DNA of 39,169 bases from UBA1402 sp964575345 (GTDB taxonomy: Bacteria > Bacteroidota > Bacteroidia > Bacteroidales > UBA1402), in NCBI GenBank assembly GCA_964575345.1, contig CAZNQD010000016.1, forward strand, positions 1-39,169, read 5' to 3'. Position 1 is the first letter of the stretch. The number at the start of each line of letters is the position of its first letter. Below are positions 25,562 to 33,513 of this stretch, piece by piece. The notes under the pieces were generated by a model. The model did no database searches, was not told the origin of the DNA, and worked only from the letters and a program-made list of their open reading frames with translations. The translations under genes were made by a program, and so were the position numbers.

Positions 25562-26534
25562 AGCTTTGGTGTCCATATTGATTTTGGCCTACAATCAGGA
25601 AGAATATATCGCTGATTGCCTGGATTCGGCTCTGGCCCAGCAGGGGGACTTCGATTTTGAAATTGTAGTTGCCGAAGATGCTTCTGTTGACGGCACTTTG
25701 ACGATTTGTAAAGACTATCAGCGACGTTATCCCGATAAAATAGTCCTCTTGAGCAATCAAAGCAACCGGGGAGTGGTTCAGAATTATTTTAATGCCCTGG
25801 AACATTGCCGGGGAGAATTTATAGCCGATTGCGGCGGAGACGATTACTGGCCCGATCCTCTGCGTTTGCAAAAACAATGGAAACTTCTTGTCGGGGATCC
25901 GGCCATGAGTATGGTTTACGGTCAATGGAAAAACGAACCGGCAGAAAGTACGGAAACCGCACAAGACTCAGAGGCCGGTCCGACAGCTCCTCTGCATTAC
26001 GATCGCGCTGACTTCGGCCCCCGGACAGCAGCCCGTTTCCTGAATAGGATGTATAAACCGGAGTTGGTGCTCTCAACCGCCATGTACAGAAAAAGTTTTG
26101 TACTGGAGGCCTTGCATAAAAACCCCGAAATGTTTTTACACCCCGCTTACCGCACCGAAGACCTTTCGGTGCTGACAGCCTTGTTGTTGCGCGGGCCTGC
26201 CTGTTATTTACCGGAGTGTTTCCTGGTTTACCGGGTGCAGGAAAATTCGGTCAGCCATTCCCGGCAGAAGCACAAGTATTATCGTTTTGCCCTGAGCAGC
26301 TTCAGACAAAGCCTCGATTGGGCTAAGCATATCGGATTGAACCTCGGGGAAATTCTTCCTTATTTGCAAAGCAGATACAACAATTATATGCACTATGCCT
26401 TTATATCCGGTGACAAGCAGCTGGCCCTTACATTAAGAAAGTCCGTCAGAGAGTATGCCTATCGTCCTTCCCTGAAGAACGAAATCAAGTATTACCTCAC
26501 TCGTTGTTCCCTTAAAAAGTTCAGTGCCCTATGA
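25554..26534 (+). CDS. Family 2 glycosyltransferase
   Basis: This is a 326-residue GT-A fold glycosyltransferase, cytoplasmic face, building the glycan repeat. The N-terminus is classic GT2: VSILILAYNQEEYIADCLDS, then VVAEDASVDGTL (nucleotide-binding Asp), and FIADCGGDDYWPDPLRL near residue 88 with the metal-binding Asp-Asp pair. A hydrophilic stretch of Glu, Thr, Ala and Pro (about residues 124-146, NEPAESTETAQDSEAGPTAP) looks like an inserted surface loop. The C-terminal part (LSVLTALLLRGPACYLPECF, then YRVQENSVSHSRQKHKYY) follows the usual pattern of this subfamily. It overlaps the flippase gene by eight bases and the next gene by four. Donor and acceptor sugars cannot be inferred. Confidence 0.92.
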   Translation: MAKALVSILILAYNQEEYIADCLDSALAQQGDFDFEIVVAEDASVDGTLTICKDYQRRYPDKIVLLSNQSNRGVVQNYFNALEHCRGEFIADCGGDDYWPDPLRLQKQWKLLVGDPAMSMVYGQWKNEPAESTETAQDSEAGPTAPLHYDRADFGPRTAARFLNRMYKPELVLSTAMYRKSFVLEALHKNPEMFLHPAYRTEDLSVLTALLLRGPACYLPECFLVYRVQENSVSHSRQKHKYYRFALSSFRQSLDWAKHIGLNLGEILPYLQSRYNNYMHYAFISGDKQLALTLRKSVREYAYRPSLKNEIKYYLTRCSLKKFSAL

Positions 26535-28738
26535 AAGTATTGTTCCTGCTTCCGGAATATCCTGCTTTGGGCGGGGTGCAGACAGTGACCACCCAGATGG
26601 CCAATTATTTTCGGGCTGTCGGCTACGAAGTGAGCATTCTGAGCCTGCCCCCGGGAAAACTTTACGGCCTGCCTGCTTTTTCGTTTCCCCCACAGTCGCC
26701 CGCGCCCGGTTCGGGGCCGTCAAAAGTCCGGCCTCCTGAAAAACCTTTGCGAATAGCTCTGGCTCCAGGGGTAAAACAGGCTTATTTGCCCGACTCTTCC
26801 GATTACAATTCTAAGCAGAATCTCAAATACATACGCGACTATGTGGAACAAAACCAGATTTCGATTATCATCAACCAGGGTGCCTTTTCCAAAGTCCACC
26901 TGCTGTTCCGCAACCATCCGCAGCATAAGGTGATCAATGTACTCAGAGGCTGCCCGGCCTGGGAGCCCGTGCGCAAACGCAAGCTTAATACCCTCAAAAA
27001 TACAGTATTGTCTGTAGGCGGTATCAGCAAAAGAATACCGGCTTTTTTGCGCTATCTGGCTGTGAAAACGGTACCCGGTCTGGCGAACGCCCTGGCCCGG
27101 AAGGAATTATTCAGTAAGATTGTGCATGCCGCCCGTTTTGTGGTACTGGCACCGGGTTATATCGAAGAACTGCATGCCAGCTGGCCGGCAAAGATTGCAC
27201 CAGGGCAGATATTGGCCATTTCCAATCCCCTGACCGGCCAGGCCAGGGTCTCTGCCCGTAAACCTCAGGTAATTTATGCCGGCCGACTGAGCAGAGAAGA
27301 CAAAAGGATTGACCGTTTATTGCGCATTTGGAAGCTGATTCAGGATCAGGTGCCCGGCTGGTCTTTTCGGATCATCGGCGAAGGCCCCGAAAAGGAAAAC
27401 CTCCAAAATTATGCAGGTAAACTGGGCTTAAAAAGGCTGAGTTTTGAATCCCCCCGTATGGACGACAGCCTTTATGCCGAGGCTTCCATTATTTGTTTAT
27501 CCTCGTCTTACGAAGGATACGGCATGGTCTTGCTCGAAGCCCGCCAGGCCGGCATTGTTCCGGTGGCTTTTGATTGCAGTGCAGGTGTGCGCGATGTCAT
27601 CACTCATCAGCGTAACGGTTTGCTGGTTCCGGCCTTCGACGAAGAGGCTTTTGCCGCGAGCCTGCTCAGACTTATCAGGGACGACAGCCTTCGCGACAGA
27701 CTGTCGCAACAAGCCATCGAAGATGCCGGGCAAAACGATATAGAATACATAGGCCCCCTGTGGACAAGTTTGTTTGAGCAACTGCTGCCCCGGGATAATA
27801 TCTTAGAATCCGAAAGAGCCTCAAACCACAACACGACGACAGAAAAAGCGACTGCCGGCCTGGAGGTTTTGATTTCTACTTATGCTAAGCCTTTGCAGCC
27901 AATCCTTGATCGATTGCCCGAATCTTTAGAGGGAATACGCTATCTTATTTCCTGTCAGGGAGCTCAGGCTGCACAGGCAGAGGAATCCCCGGGAACTCAG
28001 GCAGCACAGCAAGCTGCTGTTTCCGGAGCTCCGGCCCCGGAGCCTCCTGATTCTCAACGCAGGGATGTTTTAATCAGTTATACCGACAGCAGAGGGATAG
28101 CCGCCAACCGCAACAACAGCATCAAAGCTGCAACAGGCAAAATTGTCTGGCTTCTCGACGACGATGTGCGTTTTGCGCAATCCGACCTCCTGCGTATTCT
28201 GGAATGCTACGATTCAGTGCCCGACCTTGACCTGGCCTGTTTCCAAATCAGAACCCCCGAAGGCAGGCCTTACAGGTGCTACAAAGAGCAGGCCTTCAGG
28301 ATGAAGAGCCTGGACGATATCCGCGATGTAAGCTCTATAGAGATTACATTCAGGCTGGCCTCTGTCAGGGCCAAAAGCCTGGCTTTTGACGAACGTTTCG
28401 GACTGGGCAGGCAATGGCCTTGCGGCGAAGAGTTCCTGTTTCTGGCTGCCTGCCTCAAAGCAGGTTTACACATTCATTATTTTCCTTACCCGGTGGTGGA
28501 GCATCCTTACGAAAGCACCATCAAAAATATGAGCCAGTACAGCCCGGTTCTGCTCGAGAAATCGGGAGCCGTCAATGCGGTGATCTATGGAAGAAAAGCT
28601 TATTTGAGAAACCTGCTTTCGCTAATCAAAGCCCGCAAAACCATCAAAAACGAACGTTTGTCTGCCTGTGATTTCCTGCGTCACAAAAACCGTGGTAGTC
28701 GTAAACTCCTTAATTCAAAGAGAGATGGAAGGCCCTGA
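26531..28738 (+). CDS. Fusion glycosyltransferase: GT4-type plus GT2-like domain
   Basis: This 735-residue protein joins two glycosyltransferase folds. Residues 1 to about 415 are a GT-B family 4 enzyme: LLPEYPALGGVQTVTTQMAN at the start, VIYAGRLSREDKRIDRLLRI near residue 245, and SSYEGYGMVLLEARQAG near residue 322, which holds the Glu-x7-Glu nucleotide-binding motif. After a linker, residues about 443-700 look like a GT-A family 2 domain: LEVLISTYAKPLQPILDRLP, then RGIAANRNNSIKAATGKIVW and LLDDDVRFAQSDLLRI with the acidic metal site. Two low-complexity stretches stand out: a Pro-rich insert near residues 40-75 and an Ala/Gln/Pro/Glu-rich insert near residues 476-513, inside the second domain. 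The start overlaps the preceding stop by four bases. One chain could add two successive sugars; that is inference. No stop or frameshift suggests a sequencing artefact. Confidence 0.88.
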   Translation: MKVLFLLPEYPALGGVQTVTTQMANYFRAVGYEVSILSLPPGKLYGLPAFSFPPQSPAPGSGPSKVRPPEKPLRIALAPGVKQAYLPDSSDYNSKQNLKYIRDYVEQNQISIIINQGAFSKVHLLFRNHPQHKVINVLRGCPAWEPVRKRKLNTLKNTVLSVGGISKRIPAFLRYLAVKTVPGLANALARKELFSKIVHAARFVVLAPGYIEELHASWPAKIAPGQILAISNPLTGQARVSARKPQVIYAGRLSREDKRIDRLLRIWKLIQDQVPGWSFRIIGEGPEKENLQNYAGKLGLKRLSFESPRMDDSLYAEASIICLSSSYEGYGMVLLEARQAGIVPVAFDCSAGVRDVITHQRNGLLVPAFDEEAFAASLLRLIRDDSLRDRLSQQAIEDAGQNDIEYIGPLWTSLFEQLLPRDNILESERASNHNTTTEKATAGLEVLISTYAKPLQPILDRLPESLEGIRYLISCQGAQAAQAEESPGTQAAQQAAVSGAPAPEPPDSQRRDVLISYTDSRGIAANRNNSIKAATGKIVWLLDDDVRFAQSDLLRILECYDSVPDLDLACFQIRTPEGRPYRCYKEQAFRMKSLDDIRDVSSIEITFRLASVRAKSLAFDERFGLGRQWPCGEEFLFLAACLKAGLHIHYFPYPVVEHPYESTIKNMSQYSPVLLEKSGAVNAVIYGRKAYLRNLLSLIKARKTIKNERLSACDFLRHKNRGSRKLLNSKRDGRP

Positions 28739-29741
28739 AATCTCGGTTTTTATACCGGTCTACAACGGAGGTGTCTACCTGAAGCCGACTTTGGAGTCTG
28801 TCTTGAATCAAAGCTTCAGAGACTTTGAGTTGCTGGTCGTCGATGACAGTTCCACAGACGAAAGTTGGCTCCTGTTGCAGGATTACGCAGAGCGTGAACC
28901 ACGAATGAGAATACTGCAAAAAGAGCACGGAGGCAATGTGCCCAAATCGTGGAATGTGGTGCGTCCGCTGTTCAGGGGCAAATTTGTGTTTTATCTTTCG
29001 CAGGACGATTTGTTGTCGCCCGATTGTTTTGAGCAAATGATCCGCCGTCAGCGGGAATGCAATGCCGATTGCGTTTTGCCCGAGATGCTGCGTTTTACGC
29101 AAGATCCTCCGGATGCCAATCAAGAGCAGGCCCTCACAGCACCCGATGCCGGCTACAGCCTGAGACTGGACGGACGCTCCGCTTTTTTACTCAGCCTCGA
29201 CTGGCGTATTCATGGCTTTATGCTCTGTCGCAGGCAGTTTTATACCGACGAAGAATTTGACGAAAGCACTTTCAACAGCGATGAATACGTCACCCGAAAG
29301 ATCTTTTTAAAATGCGGGCTGGTGGTTTTCTCCAAAGGACGTTTTTACTACAGAAGAGGCAATGTCAACAGCATCACCGATCCGGGACATCCTTTGCGCT
29401 ATCAGGTGCTTAGAACCAATCGGCGACTTTTGCAGTTGATGCAGGAACAGGGCTTTAACACGCAAGAACTGTATGCGTATCGCAGACAGGTCTCCGATAC
29501 CTTTTGTGGCCTGTACCGATTTTTCCTGAACCGTAAGAATAACTACACTTCCATAGAGCAAGCCGGCATTAAGGCTCTTTTTAAAGAGGAATACGAGGCT
29601 TTATACAAAGACAGGAAAGTTACGACAGCGGCTTACCGACACTCAGGAATTAAACAAAGAGTCCGGGCGGTTTTAATGCTGAGTTCTTATGGATCATTTG
29701 TTTTATTCAACCGATTGTTTACTATTCTTCGCAAAACATGA
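28725..29741 (+). CDS. Family 2 glycosyltransferase
   Basis: This is a 338-residue GT-A glycosyltransferase. I use the ATG at 28725, which overlaps the preceding stop by 14 bases and begins right before the GT2 core; an in-frame start 57 bases upstream would add an unrelated N-terminus. Motifs are ISVFIPVYNGGVYLKPTLES, VVDDSSTDESW, GGNVPKSWNVVRPLFRGKFV and YLSQDDLLSPDCFEQMI (metal-binding Asp-Asp near residue 89). The later SLDWRIHGFMLCRRQFY segment and RRGNVNSITDPG fit a GT2 subfamily common in O-antigen clusters. A hydrophilic insert (DPPDANQEQALTAPDAG) lies near residues 124-140, similar in character to those in the two preceding genes. It overlaps the agmatine deiminase-family gene by four bases. 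Specificity is unknown. Confidence 0.92.
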   Translation: MEGPEISVFIPVYNGGVYLKPTLESVLNQSFRDFELLVVDDSSTDESWLLLQDYAEREPRMRILQKEHGGNVPKSWNVVRPLFRGKFVFYLSQDDLLSPDCFEQMIRRQRECNADCVLPEMLRFTQDPPDANQEQALTAPDAGYSLRLDGRSAFLLSLDWRIHGFMLCRRQFYTDEEFDESTFNSDEYVTRKIFLKCGLVVFSKGRFYYRRGNVNSITDPGHPLRYQVLRTNRRLLQLMQEQGFNTQELYAYRRQVSDTFCGLYRFFLNRKNNYTSIEQAGIKALFKEEYEALYKDRKVTTAAYRHSGIKQRVRAVLMLSSYGSFVLFNRLFTILRKT

Positions 29742-30775
29742 AACCAAAGCAAATCATTTTACCCCCCGAATGGACAAAACAAGCCTTTGTTCAACTGACC
29801 TGGCCACATAAGGATACTGATTGGGCTGAGAATCTGGAAGAGGTGGAAGCTTGTTATGTTGAGATTGCACGGCATATACTTCGCTACGAGGCTCTACTAA
29901 TTGTTTGCAGCGATACAAACTCGGTGCGTACTAAAATTGCTCCGCAAAACGGGCAAAAGCTTTTTTTGTATGAAATGCCCTGCAACGATACCTGGACCCG
30001 CGATTTCGGGCCAATTTCCGTCTACATTGACGGCAAAGCATGCCTGTATGATTTTGGTTTCAATGCCTGGGGTGGAAAATTCGCTTTTGATCTTGACAAT
30101 AAACTGACTGCCAGACTCCTGGAGGCCGGAGCCTTTGGTTCAGACCGTTGCTGCTACGACCGGCAGTCCTTTGTGCTCGAAGGCGGGAGCATAGAATCTG
30201 ACGGCGCCGGCAGCTTACTGACCACTGCGGAATGTCTCTTGTCTCCTACGCGCAATCCTGGAATGAACAGAGCTGAGATCGAGCTGTATTTAATACAAGC
30301 CTTCGGACTGCACAGGATTCTTTGGGTAGAACATGCCTATTTGCAGGGAGACGATACCGACGGGCATATTGATATGCTGGCCCGTTTTTGCAACAGGGAT
30401 ACCATCGCTTATGTTTCGGCCGGTTTTCCTCAGACACCCGAAGGACATGAACCAAAGCAACTCGAGTCTTTAAGAGCCATGGAAGAAGAACTAAAATTGT
30501 TCAGGACAGTTTCAGGACAGCCTTACCGTCTGATTCCCCTGCCTTTGCCCGATGCCGTTTGGTACAAAAATGAATTATTACCGGCCAGTTATGCCAATTT
30601 CCTGGTAATTAATGGGGCTGTATTGTTGCCTGTATATGGGCAAGAGAGGGATCAACAAGCTGTGAAACAGCTCGCTAAAGCTTTTCCTGATCGGGAAATC
30701 ATTCCGGTCAATTGTCTGGCGCTAATCAAACAACATGGTTCCCTACATTGCATAAGCATGCAACATCCGATCTAA
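29738..30775 (+). CDS. Agmatine deiminase / peptidylarginine deiminase-family protein
   Basis: This 345-residue protein belongs to the guanidino-group-modifying superfamily. Agmatine deiminase converts agmatine to N-carbamoylputrescine and ammonia on the way to putrescine. The start has PPEWTKQAFVQLTWPHKDTDW, matching the family N-terminus. Active-site segments are visible: CNDTWTRDFGPISV near residue 84, FVLEGGSIESDGAGSLLTT near residue 145, and AYLQGDDTDGHIDMLARF near residue 203 (conserved Asp and His). The catalytic Cys lies in KQHGSLHCISMQ near residue 339, at the very C-terminus as expected. It lacks a signal peptide, unlike secreted peptidylarginine deiminase. No N-carbamoylputrescine amidohydrolase gene (aguB) is nearby. 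It is the last gene of the glycan run, overlapping the preceding glycosyltransferase by four bases. A different guanidino substrate remains possible. Confidence 0.88.
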   Translation: MKPKQIILPPEWTKQAFVQLTWPHKDTDWAENLEEVEACYVEIARHILRYEALLIVCSDTNSVRTKIAPQNGQKLFLYEMPCNDTWTRDFGPISVYIDGKACLYDFGFNAWGGKFAFDLDNKLTARLLEAGAFGSDRCCYDRQSFVLEGGSIESDGAGSLLTTAECLLSPTRNPGMNRAEIELYLIQAFGLHRILWVEHAYLQGDDTDGHIDMLARFCNRDTIAYVSAGFPQTPEGHEPKQLESLRAMEEELKLFRTVSGQPYRLIPLPLPDAVWYKNELLPASYANFLVINGAVLLPVYGQERDQQAVKQLAKAFPDREIIPVNCLALIKQHGSLHCISMQHPI

Positions 30776-30879
30776 TAACAGTGGGGAAAATGTGCAAATG
30801 TTTGAGATATTTATAACTTTTTAAGGTACATCTTAGGAGACGTTTTAACTTAATACAAGGCTATTTTATAAAAATCATT

Positions 30880-30887
30880 TAGCTTTG
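30880..30887 (+). promoter_or_regulatory. Bacteroidota -7 element for the export operon
   Basis: TAGCTTTG matches TAnnTTTG and lies 18 bases before the ATG at 30906, so the leader would be only about 12 bases long. No TTG is found at the -33 distance. The 130-base spacer 30776-30905 contains no clear hairpin, so how the upstream run terminates is not evident. Confidence 0.45.
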
Positions 30888-30905
30888 TGTGCCTATACTT
30901 TACAA

Positions 30906-32264
30906 ATGACTTCAACGCAACGAAACTTGTTATTTTTCCTGTTACTGAGTCTGTTGATTTCCTGCACAAAAACAACAGAGCAGTACGATTTGATTTACTC
31001 CGTAGTCCGCATGGATTTTTCGGACGAATTGGTGCTTGAAGGCAGTGTTGAAGCTACCAATTCCACCTTAATAAATTGTCCCGACGTTTACAACTCCATA
31101 GTAGTTTACCTGGTCGAAGACGGAAGTTGGGTTGAAGCCGGCGATACTCTCTGCATACTGGAAAATCAACCATTGATAAATCAACTGGAGACGGTTAAAC
31201 GACTTTGCGAATTATATCAGGCAGAATACAATAAAGGGGTTGCCGATCTGGAGTTGAATTACGCCTTGCTGCAGGCTCAGGTCAGAAACAACGAAACTCA
31301 AATGGCCATCAGCAGTCTGGATTCCCTGCAATTGCAGTATTATACCGAATCCCAGCGAAAAATCGCAGAAATTCGTCTGGAACAGGCCAGGATAGAGTCC
31401 CGTAAACTTAAGAAGAAATTAAATGCTTTAGAAACCATCAATCGCTCCGAACTTCGCAGGATGGAGTTGTACATTATGCAAAGCGAGATGCTCTTGCAAT
31501 CGACAAGGGAATCGCTGGATAAATTGATTTTGCTTGCTCCCAAAGCCGGTATGGCCTTAAGGGGTAATTCCGATATCAGCGACGGCAAACTGCAGGAAGG
31601 AGAAGAAGTGTATCCGCAAACACCTTTGGTGATTATTCCCGATTCCGGCCAGCTAAGGATAAAAATACAAGCCACCGAAACTGCATATAAACGTTTGGCT
31701 ATCGGCCAGAAAGTACAATACACTTTTGACGCTATGCCCGGAAATTTTGCCAAGGGATCTGTTGTAATGAAATCTCCCAGAGGTTATACCCTGAAACGCA
31801 ATTCCAGAGTGAAATTTTTTGATGTGCTGGCCTCTTTAGACAGCATCCTTCAAACGCCCGCAGCCGGCTTGTCGGCCAATTGCAGGGTCTTTCTGAATTA
31901 TTTGCCCGATACCGTGGCCGTGCCCATTGTTTCGGTCTTTCAGGAAGACAGCGTCAGTGTGGTATATATAAAAAAAGGCTCCGGTTTTATTCGACAGGAA
32001 GTGTCGATAGCTCTCCAATCGTCCAAAGAAGCCGTAATCGCCTGCGGTCTGCAAGGTGGAGAAGAAATTGCCATGTTGCAACCTCCCAAGTCGAAGATCA
32101 AAGCCGAGGTTTTTCTGGAGTATGAACAGCGTAATCGCTATAAACCGGCTAAAAACGACAGCTTGCCTGCAGACTTTCTGGAGATGCAGCAAGACATCAC
32201 GCCACAGGCTGCTCCCGAACAAATGGAGGAGGAGCGTATGTCACAAGAGTATTTCATATTTTAA
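30906..32264 (+). CDS. Periplasmic adaptor lipoprotein 1 (HlyD/MacA family)
   Basis: This 452-residue membrane-fusion adaptor links an inner-membrane transporter to the outer-membrane channel. The ATG at 30906 is preferred to a TTG-type start 21 bases earlier because it gives a compact lipoprotein signal (FFLLLSLLISC). A lipoyl half-motif (VVYLVEDGSWVEAGDTLCIL, about residues 62-82) is followed by a long charged helical hairpin (about residues 90-208, rich in Glu, Gln, Leu and Arg). The second lipoyl half (LLAPKAGMALRGN) and beta-barrel (LRIKIQATETAYKRLAIGQK) come next. The C-terminal 50 residues form an acidic, Pro/Gln-containing tail not seen in the other two adaptors. It is the first of three adaptor genes in one operon with ABC permease, ATPase and TolC-type genes. 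Confidence 0.86.
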   Translation: MTSTQRNLLFFLLLSLLISCTKTTEQYDLIYSVVRMDFSDELVLEGSVEATNSTLINCPDVYNSIVVYLVEDGSWVEAGDTLCILENQPLINQLETVKRLCELYQAEYNKGVADLELNYALLQAQVRNNETQMAISSLDSLQLQYYTESQRKIAEIRLEQARIESRKLKKKLNALETINRSELRRMELYIMQSEMLLQSTRESLDKLILLAPKAGMALRGNSDISDGKLQEGEEVYPQTPLVIIPDSGQLRIKIQATETAYKRLAIGQKVQYTFDAMPGNFAKGSVVMKSPRGYTLKRNSRVKFFDVLASLDSILQTPAAGLSANCRVFLNYLPDTVAVPIVSVFQEDSVSVVYIKKGSGFIRQEVSIALQSSKEAVIACGLQGGEEIAMLQPPKSKIKAEVFLEYEQRNRYKPAKNDSLPADFLEMQQDITPQAAPEQMEEERMSQEYFIF

Positions 32265-32277
32265 ACAGTCCTAAAGG

Positions 32278-33513
32278 ATGAAAAAGAGTTTATTATTAGT
32301 ATTATTGCCAGTCGGTCTTTTGTGGGCTGCCTGCAATAAAGAAAAGAAACAGGAAATTCCACTGACTCAGGTCAGACAGGAGACTTTCTATATAGATCTG
32401 TACGAGGAGGGAGAAATTCAGGCTACACAGTCTAAGGTGATTACCTCTCCAGAAATTTCCTGGCGTTACGGCGACCTTAAAATTACTTATATAGTGGACG
32501 ACGGTCAGGAAGTGGAAGCCGGTGATACGGTGGCCATTTTTGATCCCTCCGAAGTGCGCAAAGCCATCGTAGATGCGGAGTCGCGCCTGGAGATTCATTA
32601 TGCGGAGCTGGAAAAAATGCAGGCTCAGCAGGAATCTGATATGGAAGAAATGATGGCCGATTTCGAAGTGACCAAATTGTCGCTCGATATTTCCCGTCTC
32701 GAATACGAATCGGCAGAATACGAAGCCGTAATCAAGAAAAAAGAAATCGAACTCAATCTCGAAAGAGCCACCATTGCTTTGGAACAGGCAAAAAGTCAGA
32801 TCGAAAACCGCAAAAAAATTCAGAAAGAGGAACTGACCCAAAAAAAACTCATCATCAGTCAGGCTAAGTCTGAACTGGAGGATGCCTACAATACACTGAA
32901 TTTGTTGTTTGTCACCTCTCCTTCGCCGGGAATCGCCATAGTAAGTGAAAACAACACCACTGAACTTAAATTTCAGGAAGGCGATCAGGTCTGGAAAGGT
33001 CAGCCTATGATAGAACTACCCAACCTGAATGAATTAAAAGCGGCCATTAAAATCAACGAAGTGGACATTGCCAAAATCACCAAAGGCCAGCGAGTGATAA
33101 TACGTCCAGATGCTTTTTCCGATTCTTTGTATTATGGTCACATTCAAACTGTAGCAAATCTGGCGGTTAACAAGGAACGGAATTCCAGGATCAAGGTTTT
33201 CCCTGTGGAGGTGCTTATCAACAGTCGTTCAACCGATTTGATGCCGGGCCTTACCGTAAGTTGCCGCATTATTATCGATGAAATTCCCAATGCTGTTTAT
33301 ATTCCTCTGAATGCTCTTTTTAAGGAAGGTATTCAGGATATTGTTTATGTAAAAACAGCCACCGGATTCAGGATTCAGGAAGTCAAAACAGGGCGGTCCA
33401 ACACAGATTACATTATTATCGAAGAGGGGCTCAAAGCCGGAGAAAATATTGCCATGGTCAATCCTTTCCTGATAGCAGAAGCAGAAAAATCCTCAAAAAA
33501 GCAGGCACAATGA
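32278..33513 (+). CDS. Periplasmic adaptor lipoprotein 2 (HlyD/MacA family)
   Basis: This is a 411-residue adaptor with lipoprotein signal LLPVGLLWAAC (Cys about residue 19). Domain order is as in MacA: first lipoyl half ITYIVDDGQEVEAGDTVAIF (about residues 62-81), then an alpha-helical hairpin of about 115 residues starting near residue 90 (EKMQAQQESDMEEMMADFEV and LNLERATIALEQAKSQIENR). The second lipoyl half is VTSPSPGIAIVSEN, and the beta-barrel contains LKAAIKINEVDIAKITKGQR and MPGLTVSCRIIIDEIPNAVY. The closing membrane-proximal region reads YIPLNALFKEGIQDIVYVKT. It is 13 bases after adaptor 1 and overlaps adaptor 3 by four bases. Its sequence differs from the two neighbours throughout, so these are old paralogues and not a recent tandem duplication. 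Confidence 0.9.
   Translation: MKKSLLLVLLPVGLLWAACNKEKKQEIPLTQVRQETFYIDLYEEGEIQATQSKVITSPEISWRYGDLKITYIVDDGQEVEAGDTVAIFDPSEVRKAIVDAESRLEIHYAELEKMQAQQESDMEEMMADFEVTKLSLDISRLEYESAEYEAVIKKKEIELNLERATIALEQAKSQIENRKKIQKEELTQKKLIISQAKSELEDAYNTLNLLFVTSPSPGIAIVSENNTTELKFQEGDQVWKGQPMIELPNLNELKAAIKINEVDIAKITKGQRVIIRPDAFSDSLYYGHIQTVANLAVNKERNSRIKVFPVEVLINSRSTDLMPGLTVSCRIIIDEIPNAVYIPLNALFKEGIQDIVYVKTATGFRIQEVKTGRSNTDYIIIEEGLKAGENIAMVNPFLIAEAEKSSKKQAQ

Noticed and set aside
28668..28724. Earlier start for the last glycosyltransferase
   Set aside because: The added residues lie within the preceding gene and come before the normal GT2 N-terminus. The ATG at 28725 fits better.
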